Part shown: positions 30,247 through 43,462 of the stretch, piece by piece
Numbering within the stretch: the first letter of the stretch is position 1
Layout of the letters: each line of letters starts with the position of its first letter
Assembly (NCBI GenBank): GCA_036346395.1
Contig: CM070596.1
Coordinates: forward strand, 20,932,177 to 20,996,176
Direction: 5' to 3'
Source of the DNA: Hsuehochloa calcarea
Lineage: Eukaryota > Streptophyta > Magnoliopsida > Poales > Poaceae
DNA: 64,000 nt
Made by a program: the position numbers and the translations under genes
Notes under the pieces: model-generated
What the model was told of the DNA's origin: nothing
Databases searched by the model: none
The model's input: the letters and a program-made list of their open reading frames with translations, nothing else

Positions 30247-33200
30247 TCACAGGCTCCTCTCTGCAAAATCCCAGATCCTCTCCTCCATATAGATCCGGTC
30301 ACCTAGTCGGCGCGGCATGTGCCGTTCGTCGGGGAAGAGGAGGATCTCATAGCACTTGCCCTCCTCCATCAGCGAATTGATGAGTCTAGCCGTGTGTCTG
30401 AAATGCACGTTCTCATCGATCATCCCATGGATGAGGAGCAGCTTCCCGCTGAGATTCTTCACATGGTGCATGATCGACCCGTACTCGTAAGCATCGCTGT
30501 GCTCTGAGGGCAGGCCCATGTACTTCTCGGTATAGAAGGTATCATACCCATCCCATGCTGTCACTGGGGCACCGGACACCGCACAGCAGAATGTGTCAGG
30601 AAACCTTGCTAGGCACATTGCTGAGAGGAAGCCACCATAGCTCCAGCCATAGAGACCGATATGTCCAGGCTTTGCAAGGCCTTTCTTTATTAACCACTCG
30701 GCACCTGCTAGTTGATCTTCAGCATCGACACGACCAATGTTGTACTTCAGCTGCCCCTCAAATTGCAATCCTCGCCTTGCAGATCCTCGATTGTCCATCT
30801 GCCAGAAAACAATGTTAGTTTTGAAGTGTTAAAACGAACTTACATTGCCATGAGCCCAGTGATAGATGCGGTCATGCAGATAATGCCAGAGTTCAAGTTA
30901 TATGACATCTATGAATCTGACATATATGTACTTCATAAATTTAGTGTATTACTCAATCATGACTGACGAGGAATCCACGGGAATGTAAATATATAGCAGT
31001 TTGTGTAAATATATTATAGAAACCCTTCATTCAAAAACAATTTTGCTTCAACCCAAAATTTCCTACCTAAAATTTTCAGCTAACAGGTAGGTGTGTCATT
31101 ACTTGCCCGATCGATTGAGGTGATTCATTGGCCAGTAAAGAAGCAAGATGACCGGTGTGAGGGATTGTGCCATCAGACCTACCACTGGCCATGGTTGCTA
31201 TTGATAGGGGTAGTACCGATCATTTGTTTGCAACGATTAGTTGCTAGGGTAAAAATAAAGAGAAAGAAGTGTTAGCAGCTAGATAGGGTTGGGCTTTTCT
31301 GCCCAGATTAGTCCCTTGAATAACCCCACAAATTTGTCTTTTGACCTTTTCAATTCTTTGCTCACCCAAATGACAGGCGAGTGGGACCAACTTAATATAT
31401 ACCTATACTAATTATCAAGAGAATCCATTCAAAATTATTTTTTCCCCATCTGCAAAGCCAATTCTACCTAGAATTCGCAAAATGCCAATTTACATGCAAG
31501 ATCTTAATCCCCATCTGATGTTCAGTGCATTCTTTTGTGTGATGAGGTCGAGACTAGAAACCCAAAATCTCCTACATCATAAAATACTTAGCAAAGAGAT
31601 CTCGCACCACTGTGATCTCCCATGTGTATCATTCTCTCTCCTTATACCATGATCCCCTATATAGCTTAATAGCTCTGTTCTCATCAGTCATCACCATCTC
31701 CTCAAATCACACATAGGGCCTGTTTGTTCATAGCTAACCTCGCCATAACTAAGCTTAGATAAAGTGTGGCTTGCCACAAAAAGTGTGGCCAACAAATTGG
31801 CCGCCACAAGTTACGCAAAACTGGCAAGCCACAATTGTGGCAATGAACCAAACACATACCTAAGAAATTGTGGCACGACTAAGGTTAGACGTGGCAAAAT
31901 TAGATATCAAACCAGACACCCCCATAATCTTATCACACAGTAAAGCACAAGCTCCAAACACCAACATTCTGCAACCGGCCAATCATCAACACAAAGCCTC
32001 CACCAGTAAGCAATCACTGACAGGTGCCAAATGCTAGCTGTCCACCACTGTCCTTCATCGCGCAACTCACCTTAACCACATGTGCAAATTTACAAGCCAC
32101 CACATCTCATGCCGTTACTCAGTCATTTAAGCCATCACCCTTGGCTAGTCCAGCTCATTTATACCATGGAAAATTGAACCACCCATTTGAAGATTGACCA
32201 CTCGAGTATCATTCTGTAACTTTCACCTTTATTTATATAAGTTTATTATAGAACATCCTACGATCATCCAAGGCCCCATGGTTTGGAAAATACAATCAAA
32301 TTATGTTTGTTATGCTGGTAGCAAATACCTTTGCTTAATTAAGCAGTTCTACTGACAGTTTTGCACAGAGTATGGAGTCCAACAGTAGGAGACAACTCGA
32401 CCTTTCTTTGTAGCCTACACAACTGCTAGACAGCTGAAAAAAATTTCTTTTTTGTACAGGTACCAACAATAAGTTAATGAAATATTTGTCTATTCCATTC
32501 ATGCATGATAAGAGTGAAAAAAATGAATTTTTAGCCTACTTTTGGTTTTGTCCAATGTGGCAATGGTGTACCTTGAAATGCACTTCTTTTCACGAAAAGT
32601 TTGCTTTTTAAAATTTAAAACAGCAAGCTTCCGCATGCCTAGAAAGTCACTTCCATATAGAGTTGTGGGCAGTGAAATTCTATTAGCTTAGTGGAATGGA
32701 GCTAATATTTCTGAGTGGAGATAAACTTTGTGGGCAATGGTTCAATGAAATTCTATTAGCTTAGTGGAGTGGAGCTGATACTTCTTGGTTAAGATAAACT
32801 TTAGGTATAAATGTATTAACTCTGAAATTCATAGTCTCTATTGACTCTGAGATTGATAGCCTGTGATATGCTTTGGAGTTTGGAAGCTACTTGGCTCTAA
32901 CGCCATTCTTTTTTATTTACTTTACTATGGTCCATAAATGTCTCCATTCGTAAGGTATGTGTTGCAATGCATTGCATGTAGGTGAACTTCCCTATTCAAA
33001 ATATAAAAAAACTACAAAAAAACTACCTAAAGCAAAAGTAAATGATGTTCAACCAAAATAATAATAATAGCAAAAGGCAGAATATTTACCTTCCAAACTA
33101 ATATGCCCTTACTTCGCAGGTACTGAGCTCTCATGTCAACTGTACTTGTCCATGAATCACTAACCAGCTGGACACTAGGACCACCATAAACGTTAATTAG

Positions 33201-36200
33201 CGTTTTGTAGGGGGGTGGTCCATATTTTTTCTCATCAGGAAGATAGAAAGTTCCGTATAAAGCAGTCCCATCCTTTCCTGCAAACTGGACTATCTCTGGA
33301 GACAGCTGCTGAAACTTTTTAAGTGGCTGAACAGTTAGTGGCTGCTCATATAGAGGCATTATTACACTTCCATCAAGCAAAGAACACAGCAGGATCATAG
33401 GTGGAGATTTTATCGAGTCATACACATCAATAAACCTTAGCAACTGATGATCAAGAATCACTGAGTGCCGTCCAGTGCCACGAGTCAACCTCTTAGGGGC
33501 TTGCAAGGGAAGGCTCCAATCAGGAAAGAGGTTGGTGTAGTACAGATTTGTCTCCAATGGTCCATCCAGTGTACCAGTAAAATAAATAAGTCCAGAACTC
33601 TCATTGACACCAGCAATTTGCTCGACCATCCAATCACCTTGTGTGAGGGCCCCAAGCACATGCCATTCTTGTCATGAACATACAAGTGTCTAAATCCTGT
33701 CTTCTCACTGGCCCAAATAAAGCCACCTGGATGTCTAATATTCACTCCTTTGTCTAAAGGTGAAACAATCATGTAAAGTTATCCATATATCATGCTCTTC
33801 TTCTAGCACGATTTCCCTTTTACCCGTGACAATATCAAACTTAAGTAGCTTAAGTTTTGTGTGGGTTCTGTTGAGAACTTGAACAGCAAGAGCATTATTA
33901 TGCATCCAGTTGACTCTAGCTAGATATTCTTCATCACCATGGATCCCATTTGGTTCTCCACAAAGGAGATCCATCCAAGTTACCTCTCCTCCATGGGAAG
34001 GAACAACTCCAAGTCGCACTTTAACATTAGCTGCTCCAGCAAAGGGGTAAGCATGGTCTTCTTGAGAATCTGGGCCAACATAACTTTTTCCCTGATGCAT
34101 AATTCTATATAGTGGAATCTCTGACGAATCTACTTCAGTAAATGTAAGGTATTTGCTATCAGGAGACCACCAGAATCCCATCTTCCTTTCCATCTCTTCC
34201 TAAAATGAGAAACACAAAATATTAGATAGCAGTCATCAAAACAAATTTCATACCAATACTGACGGATCATCGTAAGCACCTGTGCAATATACTCAGCAAG
34301 CCCGTGGATCTGAAAATATAGAATAAATACAAATATTAGATTCTGAATTTATTCCCAGTATATGTTTCTTGTAAAAAGGAAAATATAAGCCTTTTTTATA
34401 TCACCCAACTACTAATGGACAATTCAGTTGTTTTGACTGTTATAAGTATACAGTAAACATAAGAACATACATGTTACATAGGTAAGTTAAACAAACAAGA
34501 TGAGACATTATTGATGAAGTGGGTGATATAAGCTGTTTTAGCAGCTTAAGTTTACCATACTAGCTTATTGGGCTCATAGCATATATGGTCAATAAGTCAG
34601 TTTGCTAGAATACCCTCGAAAGCTGTTGGGTAAAACCCTACTTATAAACCCTTGTGGACTTTCTAATAACCTCAAGCCACCTGCACAAGCTTCCGCTTCC
34701 ACTAATTAAGCCCAAACATAATCCAGCTGTTTGGCCCTGCATTAAGCTTATTTTGGTGACAGGCGGGCCTATGATAAAACTGGCTCAAATAGCCCTTTGT
34801 ACCCCAGTTGGATTGATAGTTTTATGAAACAAACCCTACCAAGAGATTGACACAAAACAATTTTTAACTACAAGGCATTAATGATTAAATATGTAATAAT
34901 AAAAAATCAGCATAATTTTTTAGTTTGAGGATAGTCATGTTGGGTTACATGGCAACAACAAAGCATTGAGAAGCTCCTAGAAAGTCAACATGATATGATA
35001 CTTTGAACCTGCTGAACAATACTTGATATGATAACAAATAGCAATAGCAAACATGGTTCTATAAAAAACAAAAATATTATCGGTAACAGAAAAAAAAAGA
35101 GAGGAAAAAACTACCTTCCCACTTTCTCTTGCACCATAGGTCAATTGCCTAGTTTCCCCATCAGAAAAAACTAAGGTATGCAGCTCATCATCCCTGACAT
35201 ATGCAATCATGCTCCCATCTGGAGATAGATGTGGGTCAATGATTGGGGATGTGGGAGAGCTTTGCAGCTTGAGTACTGGTTCAGAGCCAGACAAATCCTG
35301 GAAGTAAACCTATTGAAAAAAGAGAAAGTGCAGTGATATATATCTCTTATGAAATATAGCATCTTTGAAGACAAACACAGATTTTCAGAAGCACCAAACA
35401 CGATACCAATATCAATTCATCCGTGATACAGGCATGATAGCACAAAACTAACCATAGACGAAAAGAAACAGCATGGTTGCCAAGTTTCATTTCTTTTAAA
35501 TCAGAAAAGAAATCATTATTAGAAACAGAAGAGAGCGGTTACCACACACAACTATGAAGGAATGATTTTCACAGAACTGAATTAATGATTAATCCAACAA
35601 CATGGCTAGCCAAGAAAACTAATTAAAGAAAGGACTCCAGAAGGTGCCTAAGTAAAGACAGAATCAACGTTAAATAATGATTAGAAACAATATTTGACAA
35701 TGAAGAAGACCAGATCAATGCTAAGTACTTTATATATAGAAAAGATAAAATATGTTGAACATTTGATGTTATCAAGTTAGTGTGTTAAATTATCAAATTG
35801 TACTGACAATAGTTTTCCACCCTAAATGTTGATCCGAAGACTAACAATAAAGTTCTCACAGATGCATCTCAAAGATTATCTACATCCCCCTCCCAACCAT
35901 TTTTTTACAGTTGGACACCACATATCGAACAACACAATATGACCTTTTGCATCTTATCCGAACAGTGTCTGCTATCTAATCCACCAATACAAGATGCAGT
36001 ACTATAACATGAATACAGGAAGCAACATCACAAGCACAAATCTGCAGACACCAGCACACTGAACTTCATAAACATCAGTAGAGACTAGAGAGCAAACCCT
36101 TGCGGGTCATATCCCCACCACATCCAAAAAAGACGCCAAAAGGCCACCTAAAACTGCTCAACTAAACCAACAGTAACCTTCCATTAAATTGGCACAGAGA

Positions 36201-36843
36201 AAAAAACATTAATGAGCCTAAGTCTATTAACACATCAAAGTGTGATTTCTGATGGCAAATCAAATTATCAACCTCAGTAGCACCCACGAGAGCAATTTGC
36301 AACATCATACTAACAGCAGAAGGTTCTGGAAAAATTACGAACCCCGGAGGGGAGAGGCACGACAATGCCGGCACGAGAAGAGGGGGCGCCGGAATGACGA
36401 GCACGCCACTCGTACCGTGTGATCCCAAGGCCGCGTTCCCGGGCACGCTCGCGCCGCAGCCTCTCCTCGGCGGAGAGGTTGCCCTCCTCGAGACCCCCGC
36501 CGTCGGGGGGCCCGAAGAGCAGCTCCTGGTGTCGCTGCGCGGGGTCAAAGGTGAACACCTTGCGGTGGAGCGTGCCGTCGGGGCTGAACAGGAAGGCCAC
36601 CCGCCGGTCGTCGGGGCTAAAACTGAGCGCCACCGGCGCCCCGTAGCCCGGCAGCGGGTGCTGCACGATCTCCTCCACAGGCATGCTGAGGTCCCCGCCG
36701 GATTCCTCACAGCCGCCGCAGCCTCCGCCGCTGCCGCCGGCGACGAGGGCGTCGGCTAGCGGCATCCCGGCCTCGAGGCGCGCCTTCTTGCGATTGTGCT
36801 GCTGATCCGACCTCTCCGCCCCTGCCGCGTCGACCGATCGCAT
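30247..36843 (-). CDS. prolyl oligopeptidase family S9B serine peptidase, DPP8/9-like
   Basis: The family cleaves dipeptides after proline from peptide N-termini. I see no signal peptide or membrane segment, consistent with a cytosolic enzyme. Exons on the minus strand with GT-AG introns: 36843-36343, 35309-35115, 34309-34280, 34199-33090, 30798-30247; about 795 residues. Exons 1-4 form the N-terminal beta-propeller part (ALSFSPDDRRVAFLFSPDG, IIDPHLSPDGSMIAYVRDDE, GFWWSPDSKYLTFTEVD). The last exon holds the catalytic alpha/beta-hydrolase: Ser in GWSYGG, Asp in HGMIDENVHF, His in DERHMPRR. All junctions are in phase 0. Start chosen at 36843 (MRSVDAAG); an in-frame ATG at 36924 is possible. Exon 4 as assembled has two frame changes, near 33760 and 33650; the exon total (1110 bp) is a multiple of three, so both ends are in frame. 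Either an assembly error or a damaged allele. Confidence 0.9.
31716..31923. mobile_element. MITE in intron 4 of the DPP-like gene
   Basis: 208 bp from GGGCCTGTTTGTT to CCAGACACCCCC; the ends are imperfect inverted repeats (GGG..TGT...GGTT type), flanked by ATA on both sides (31713-31715, 31924-31926). The interior is rich in GTGGC/GCCAC words. No ORF. The superfamily cannot be assigned by eye; a PIF/Harbinger-type or other 3-bp-TSD family is possible. Confidence 0.6.
32672..32802. repeat. tandem duplication in intron 4
   Basis: Two copies of about 58 bp (32672-32729 and 32745-32802), both containing GAAATTCTATTAGCTTAGTG and ending GATAAACTTT, about 88% identical by eye and separated by 15 bp. 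Confidence 0.85.
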
Positions 36844-37257
36844 TGACCCGCGAGGCAGCAGCCAGGACGGGCCCCCCGAGATCGGCGGTGCGTTCCTCGG
36901 AACCCCTCCTCGCCGGAAAACCAATAAAGCCGCGATCTTTCCGCCGGGGACCTGGATCTTTCCGCCGGAAACCGAAGAAAGGCGGGACCTTTCCCGACGG
37001 AGGCCGGAGGGGTCAGGGAAGGCTCACCGGGGGCGCGAGGAGCGGCGTAGACGGGGTTGGAGATCGGAGGCCGCCGCCGCTGTGGGGAGGGAGGAGGGGT
37101 GGTTTTGCGTTGGGTTTGGTTGTTGCTATTTGTAAGTTTGTTGCGCCTATTCTCATCTTCGTCAGATTTATTTGTTGGATCACTGGATGGGCATTGTGGT
37201 TGACTTAGTCCCCGTCTCCAATCCTATCCTCCTCCTCCTCGACTTGGATAAGACGAG

Positions 37258-37308
<51 letters not shown>

Positions 37309-37945
37309 GTTTTAGAGAGACTTGGATAGGAAATTTGGTGAAGCAAGTGGAGGTGTTAACTTGGATAGGAAATTCGGTGAAGCAGATTCCAATGGTGGAT
37401 GGATCATTAAGCTGCATCGACAAAAGATCAATCAAATCATCTGTCACAGTCTCTGTTCGAATAGCAGTGCTATCATTCCACGATCCTGATTATTATACGT
37501 GGTTAGGAGATTTGATTGATTTATCAGTAGGGATGTGAGCAGTTGCTTGCTTATAGTTTAAGCATGCTGCATGATTCGTGATTTGTTAGCCTATGGCTTC
37601 ATGGCCTTCTCTGGTTTGCGTTGAGCTAAGATGATGAAGTTGTGTTGATACGGGGTCTTGTGCATATGATTCGGTGCATGGCTTTCTGAGTGCGCAAACT
37701 GTGCTAACCGTGCCTCATTGTTGAAATCCTTGTCAAATGTTGCCTACTAACACACAGTTGGAGAACCAATGATGCAATCACGTAGAGGCCTGACTGAAAA
37801 CCACTCTAAAACCACATGCTTTCCATGCAATATTTGATAACAATGTAGTCTACAACACAAGAGTGCCGAATTTGTATTTATCCTTCTCAAAATACGCCTA
37901 TAGCTGCCTAAGATCCGGTTATTCCTTTTTTTTTTTAATATCTAT
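36844..37945 (-). promoter_or_regulatory. upstream region of the DPP-like gene
   Basis: GC-rich to about 37110, then plain sequence. It includes a (TC)22 tract at 37261-37304, which on the gene strand is a GAGA run of the kind common near grass transcription starts, and a 26-bp direct repeat with a 39-bp period (37320-37345, 37359-37384). No clear TATA box. 37450-37942 shows nothing else. Confidence 0.5.
37261..37304. repeat. (TC)22 microsatellite
   Basis: Forty-four bases of uninterrupted TC, about 420 bp upstream of the DPP-like start codon. Confidence 0.97.
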
Positions 37946-38195
37946 CACTACTAAAAAAAGATCGTCACAGACGGTTCAGAACCGTCATCACAGACGATTT
38001 TAGAACCGTCTGAATTTGTACGTCTGTGATGACAGACGGTTTTTCAACCGTCTGTGATAAAGATCATCACAGACGGTTTTTAAGGATCACTATCAGTCTG
38101 TGAAGGTTCACTATCACAGACGGTTGCAACCAAGAACCATCTATGGTAGTGGTATATCACAGACGGTTCTTGGTTGCAACCATCTTTGATAGTTC
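37946..38195. repeat. left CACTA end: terminal and subterminal repeats
   Basis: Terminal CACTA followed by at least six direct and inverted copies of TCACAGACGG(TT) up to about 38190. In this superfamily such repeats bind the TNPA-type protein. Confidence 0.9.
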
Positions 38196-38426
38196 TTTAT
38201 ACCCAACTAATTTTTGTCGTATTTTTAGCTAGCCTCAGGAATTGCTAGCCATGCCCTCGAAAACAAACAAGCGAAATGTGTACATCACGGATGAATCTGA
38301 CAACTGAAAGTGATCATTTAACTGAAAATCTATTGCAAAAGAATATTTCAAGTATTGTCAGTAGAGTTACAAATTGAATTACAACTACTCAAATTGAATT
38401 GCAATATTGAATTAATTGTTCGAAGG

Positions 38427-41400
38427 TCATTCATCGGTGTCGACGACGTGAAACTCTCCGTCGGGGTTAACCATGTCCGCCTTGATGAAGCTGCAGAGCG
38501 CCCCTAAAACGTACGTGACCTCTTTCATGTCGAGTGCATTTAACTCTATATCGAAGAGCTGTCGACAGCAGGAGTAAAGTAGTAAGCATATATATTTAAA
38601 TTTATAATTAGGAAATAATTATTGCGAGATTGACAAACCTGGGGATCGTGCCTCCTAGAACCAATCAATAGCTGCATATGATGGCATACGTAGAATGCAC
38701 ATAGGTGATCTCGTTTTTGCTGGCGGCACTACAAAAATAGAATTACATATATATGTACAGTCAGTTCGAGACGCAATATTACAAAGTATAATATAGGATT
38801 ATTGTGTTATAGCGCGTACCGAAAACCGCATCCTGTGAGTCAGTGTGGCGCTCGATCCCTTGTATGCCCCTCCTTCGGCAACATAGCCGATGAACGACCT
38901 ACATGATTCCAAAAAGTTATCCGCATCCATTTCAAACGAAGGAAGACTACAATAGAGTTATAATGTGCGGAGAAAATGAACATACCTGTCGAGTATTCCT
39001 TTAAGAAGCGTGGAGTCATGGTTTTTGTTCAGTAGGGAATCAAGGTACAATACCGTGTTCCTCTTTGGTACAATGATTAGAAGAATCCAGTGGAACCTAC
39101 TCATGTATGTCGCTATAGTCATAAACCTATGTTCAAACGAAATTTGTATAACAAGTAGTGAAGCACTTACTTCTGGTTATAGGGCACCATTATGTACTCC
39201 TTGTCGTCCAGAGCAAGCAATCCCATTTTTATGTAATTCTCGACGTAGGATGTGTTTTGGTTGATTGTTTGCTCAGAGATCACGTGTGGGTCGAGGAAAC
39301 CCACCGGTTCTTTGAGTCGACGGACACATTTCATAATGTATATGTAGATAAGCAGTGAGTTGTGATATTTATCGGTATCACGTAAGTGTAGAACTTGATT
39401 GACACACTTACAATGTCCAGCATCGTAGAAGTGATGCGTCAAGGGCATTGAGGTTGTATAGGTTGAATAAGTCGTCGAAGCCTACGACGAAGTGGCCCGG
39501 CTCGTGGAGAAAATGCTCCCTCTTGTATCTGACGATGATTCCAATATGGTCCCCCTCCTCTCGAGTCTTGCGCATGTACCAGTCATGCAAAGATTGACAA
39601 GCTAGTCCTGAGCCGTGTAGTTCTGTGTTGGAGACCAACAGACTTTCGAGAGAGTATTTCCCGGGCTTGGCAAGCGCCTGAATGTTCTTCGATATCGATT
39701 TTGCCTTAACGAGTTGCCTGCATCCCGTCTTCCCGTGAGACGACTTAGGGACCGATATGGTGACACGTTTTTCTTGTCCCTTCGGCGTATTCTCTACTGG
39801 AACCGATGAGGCGGCCTTCTGAAGCGAAGGTTGAGGCGGACTCATCGAGGGTCCTATTGCAGAGGCAGGGTCGTGTCGATATGGCGGCAGTGTAGGGTCC
39901 AGGATGATGTCCTTCTTGGGCCACTAGATAAAAGTGTACATGGCATCCCCTAGTGTTCTGATTTCTTCGTTTGGGCGAATCTCCAGTGGGATGGCCATGA
40001 AATTGTCATGTACCATATCCACTGGACCCTGGCGTAACCCTGCGCCAGCTGGACACCGTGCTGCACTGCCCCTTCCTGGTATGGATACACCATACCCTGC
40101 CCAGCCTCAATAGGAATGGACCCGACCATCCTCACTTGGAGCTTGTAAGGCGTCGGCTCCTAGAAAACGATACACAATTAGCTAGGGCGTCCTATAGGTC
40201 TATCTTTGGAGCATTCCAGAAATGTACATTACCTCGATGTCATCGATCGGTAATTGAACGTCGTCATGTCCAGAATTATGTGTGGACACAACGCTACTCC
40301 GATGTTGGGGAGGACTTGCTCCCAAATTAATGGGGGCGGCTTGTGCCTGGACGAGTTGATTTACTTAGTTTTGCAAGATTGTTATTTGTGCTTGAAATTT
40401 TTCAGTAAGCACATGTTCCAATCGGGCGTCGTGCTGGTCCTTGGATCTCTTCCTACTCCTATATGTGTCGGAGTCGTGTCGAAATCCATCCCTCTAAGGT
40501 ACGTAAACCCCAATGCCTCGCGTGCGACCTGGGTGCTTCTTGTTTCCCAGGGCCGTAGATAGTACATCCTTCCCCCTGTCTACTTGGAAGGAACCTTGGG
40601 AACATGCAGAAGTCAATGCTTCCTGCAAGAGGGCAATCATGTTATTATAGACACCATAAAGTTATGGACTTATTAACAACTAAGTGGTTCGACATATTTA
40701 CCAGGCGTTGGGACACTGCCTCGGCTGTCGGGTTTGTGAAAAAGATGCCGCCCGAAGACATGGATGATGCCCTCGCTCTTAACCAGGCTCGAGCGCACTC
40801 GTCTGAGATCTCAGCGAACGGTCTGGTAGAGGTCTCGTCCTCCGCCTCCCACTGCGTGGCTTTACCCGCGTACCCAGCGGTGCCGAGTTTGTAGTGGTGA
40901 GTGTTTTGTGTCTGAAGAGCTCTGTGCGCCGCATTTTGCTCCTAAAATTCGGTCATCGTCTTCGTCTGCACGAAGGCGTCCCATGTATCCTGCGATAAGA
41001 AATGATACTTCGTGAAGGGCGTCCGACCCGTGTTGACGTACTTTGTGACAAGCGTGCTCTTGAAGGTCCTCCACGCGTGGCACATTGCTTGGAACGCCTG
41101 CCGTTGCACGCGTGCCTGGTTTGCTTCTGGGAAAGTGAATGAGGCAGAAATTTCAGTCCACAGCTGGGCTCTCTCTACATCCGTCAGAGACTTCCAGCTT
41201 GGGTTGGTGATGGGGACCCGTTCCCTTGCAAGTACCCCGCAGACGGTCCGGAATCTCACAGCTGCATTCTTTGGACTCAGAGGGATCCCAACGTCACTGA
41301 CTTCTGTGATAGTCATGCGGCCCGAGGGCAATTTGCATATTTCTCTGCCATCTCGCTTGTGTACCACCTTGATTGGAGATCTAGACGCATTCGGCGACGT

Positions 41401-41442
41401 CACTAACAGCGGCGAAGACGGTGCCTCTGCCATCTCGCTCAC
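38427..41442 (-). pseudogene. CACTA TNP1-type ORF with C-terminal Ulp1-like (C48) peptidase domain
   Basis: The N-terminus is MSEMAEAPSSPLLV at 41442, with an open stretch to 40946 ending at a TAG. It continues in frame (ALQTQNTHHYKLGTAGYAGK, FAEISDECARAWLRARASSM) to a donor at 40702. The next exon starts near 40616 (EALTSACSQGSFQVDRGKDV; HPGRTRGIGVY, stop, RDGFRHDS). 39408-39845 holds HFVVGFDDLFNLYNLNALDA. Further exons carry the peptidase: His in FHWILLIIVPK, Asp in LYLDSLLNK (39000-39100), and Cys in HLCAFYVCHHM (about 38690-38720). The end is GEFHVVDTDE with TGA at 38427-38429. At least four in-frame stops and one frameshift (near 40015) inactivate it. Intron positions other than those given are not fixed. 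Confidence 0.8.
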
Positions 41443-43268
41443 TTGCTATCTATATAAGTTATGTACACAATGATTACATAAACAAATAGAAATTACCCAT
41501 TGAACCTAAATATAGGATACGTAGTAAAGATAATAGATGAAATTGCACAAAAAACTGCAAAATACATGAATAAAGCATAATTAAATATGACTGTGAAAGA
41601 TTAGGATTGTTGGTTTGGTCCTGGTTTTTTCGGTCGGACTGCCCAACATATACCACATGTATATAAAAGAAATCAACATATAGCTGAAATATTGGATGAT
41701 TTTGAGTTCTTTCAGAAGGCGAGTTGCAAAAGAATCAATGTTTGCCATCTCAGCCCTTTAGTCTATACTCTTCACAAATTGGATAAGAAAACTATCATTT
41801 AGATTTTGAGCTCTAATCAATGCTTAGCTAGACTGACAGAACAATCACATGCAATTCACTGAAATAAAATATGACAAGAATATTTGATAGCAGCAAGCAA
41901 ACTATTATAATATTACAAGAATCATTGAATTCATTATTTCAAATAAAAAGCCAACAAACCTTGAATGATTACTTTGATAGCAGCAAGCAAACTATTAGAG
42001 CTCAAAACTAAACTAGTAATCCTACCAATTCAATATTAGACCATCTAAATCATAGAGCAAAATTAAGCCCACATAATGCACTGTTGACAAGCACAACCAA
42101 GCCATCACCATCAGAACCCACAAGCACAATCAAGCCATCACCACCAGCATTTAAATGACCAAATCAATGTATACAAATGTAAATTATCCATGTCATTTAA
42201 ACCGAATGAAATGCTAAACATATACCACACGAATGTGAAAGAAATCAGCATAAAGCTCATATATTTAAACACTTGATGATTGGTAAATGCTAATATTAAT
42301 ACCTTTCATACAAGGGTCGAATTGGATGGCCCATCGTGTTATACAACTGTGTTTTGTTTTGTTTGATTTTGGTCTATACATGACTAGTTTACAAACAAGG
42401 GGGTAACGCATGATGCAATAAGCATCTAGAAGGGCTAGATAACAACCAATAATAAACCAAAAAGACTGATGTTTCTCCATATAGACTAGCAACAATACAT
42501 AAGCGTAATAATTAGGATCTAGGAATACATCAAACGTGACAATAAAAAATATGACAGTGGATTGCATTTGGAAGCATTTGGTTCACAGTTATTTTTCTTA
42601 GGCATTGTGATAACATGTAAAATGAATTATGCCCCATTGTTTGGTTAGATTACTCCATAACTGCAATACATGTATTAAGTATAAAATACAATTTAGAGCT
42701 CCAATACAATCAAAGGAGGGAGAGTGGAGGGATGTATCCTACAGTCCTCATCCAACTACATGTAGAGTAAAACCCACTACATTATGATTGTAACTCCCAA
42801 CCAAAATACTACCTAATGCACTATGTAATAAGTAGCAGTACCAAGCTGAATATCAGTCTCAATACTTCTTAGGAGCCCCATATCCATTACCAAGCAAATT
42901 CTTGCTGGAGATGACAAATTGTTTAGCACGCAATTAATCATTCGATGGCGGCCAATCATTAACCATAAACATGATTGCCTAATTACCTAAAGAGTCAACA
43001 TCTCTAAATATGTTATTCTCAGAGACAGGACAGTAATGCTATCCTACAAAATGCATGTCTACATTCACCATAAAACATATTGCCTAATTACCTAAAGCGT
43101 AAATTGAGACAATATGTTAGTTCTAGAGACAGGACATCGATGCTATCCTGCAAAATGCATATGTACATAGAAGCTTTCACTCATATACTTGACATTGCAA
43201 GGATAGAAGAACTGCTTTAGTGGAAGATTCACAAAGCCATACACATGCAAGCTGGAAAGGAACCTTAG
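41443..43268 (-). other. upstream part of the TNP1-type gene, probably leader intron
   Basis: 1.8 kb, A/T-rich, no ORF with similarity. A promoter-like region lies at its right end (43463-43690) and an acceptor-like CTTATATAG just before the start codon, so most of it may be a 5' untranslated intron. This is an inference. Confidence 0.4.
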
Positions 43269-43418
43269 GGTGGTGCCGGATCGAGGGAGGCGGCGTTGGG
43301 TGGCGCCGGATCTAGGAAGGCGACGTCGGGTGGCGCCGGAACAGGGGAGGCAGCGTTGCGTGGCGCCAGAACGGGGGAGGCGGCGTTGGGTGGCGTCGGA
43401 TCGGGGGAGGGGGCGATT
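43269..43418 (-). repeat. 30-bp minisatellite, five copies
   Basis: Five tandem 30-bp units of the type GGTGGCGCCGGATCGGGGGA plus GGCGGCGTTG, with base changes. It lies in the putative 5' untranslated region of the TNP1-type gene. The ORFs across it on both strands (PRSGATQRRL repeats) are by-products of the repeat. Confidence 0.9.
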
Positions 43419-43462
43419 CTGGGGAAGAACTAGGGCAAGTGCACAACAATTCGAGCGGGCCA

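Noticed and set aside
34500..34870. Possible MITE in intron 2 of the DPP-like gene (AGCTTA words)
   Set aside because: Ends and duplication not definable; may be ordinary intron.
36394..36759. 121-codon plus-strand open frame
   Set aside because: Antisense of exon 1 of the DPP-like gene; GC-rich shadow.
37966..38190. Regularly repeated TCACAGACGG could be taken for a CRISPR-like array
   Set aside because: Copies are in both orientations, irregularly spaced and at transposon ends; this is a plant nuclear genome.
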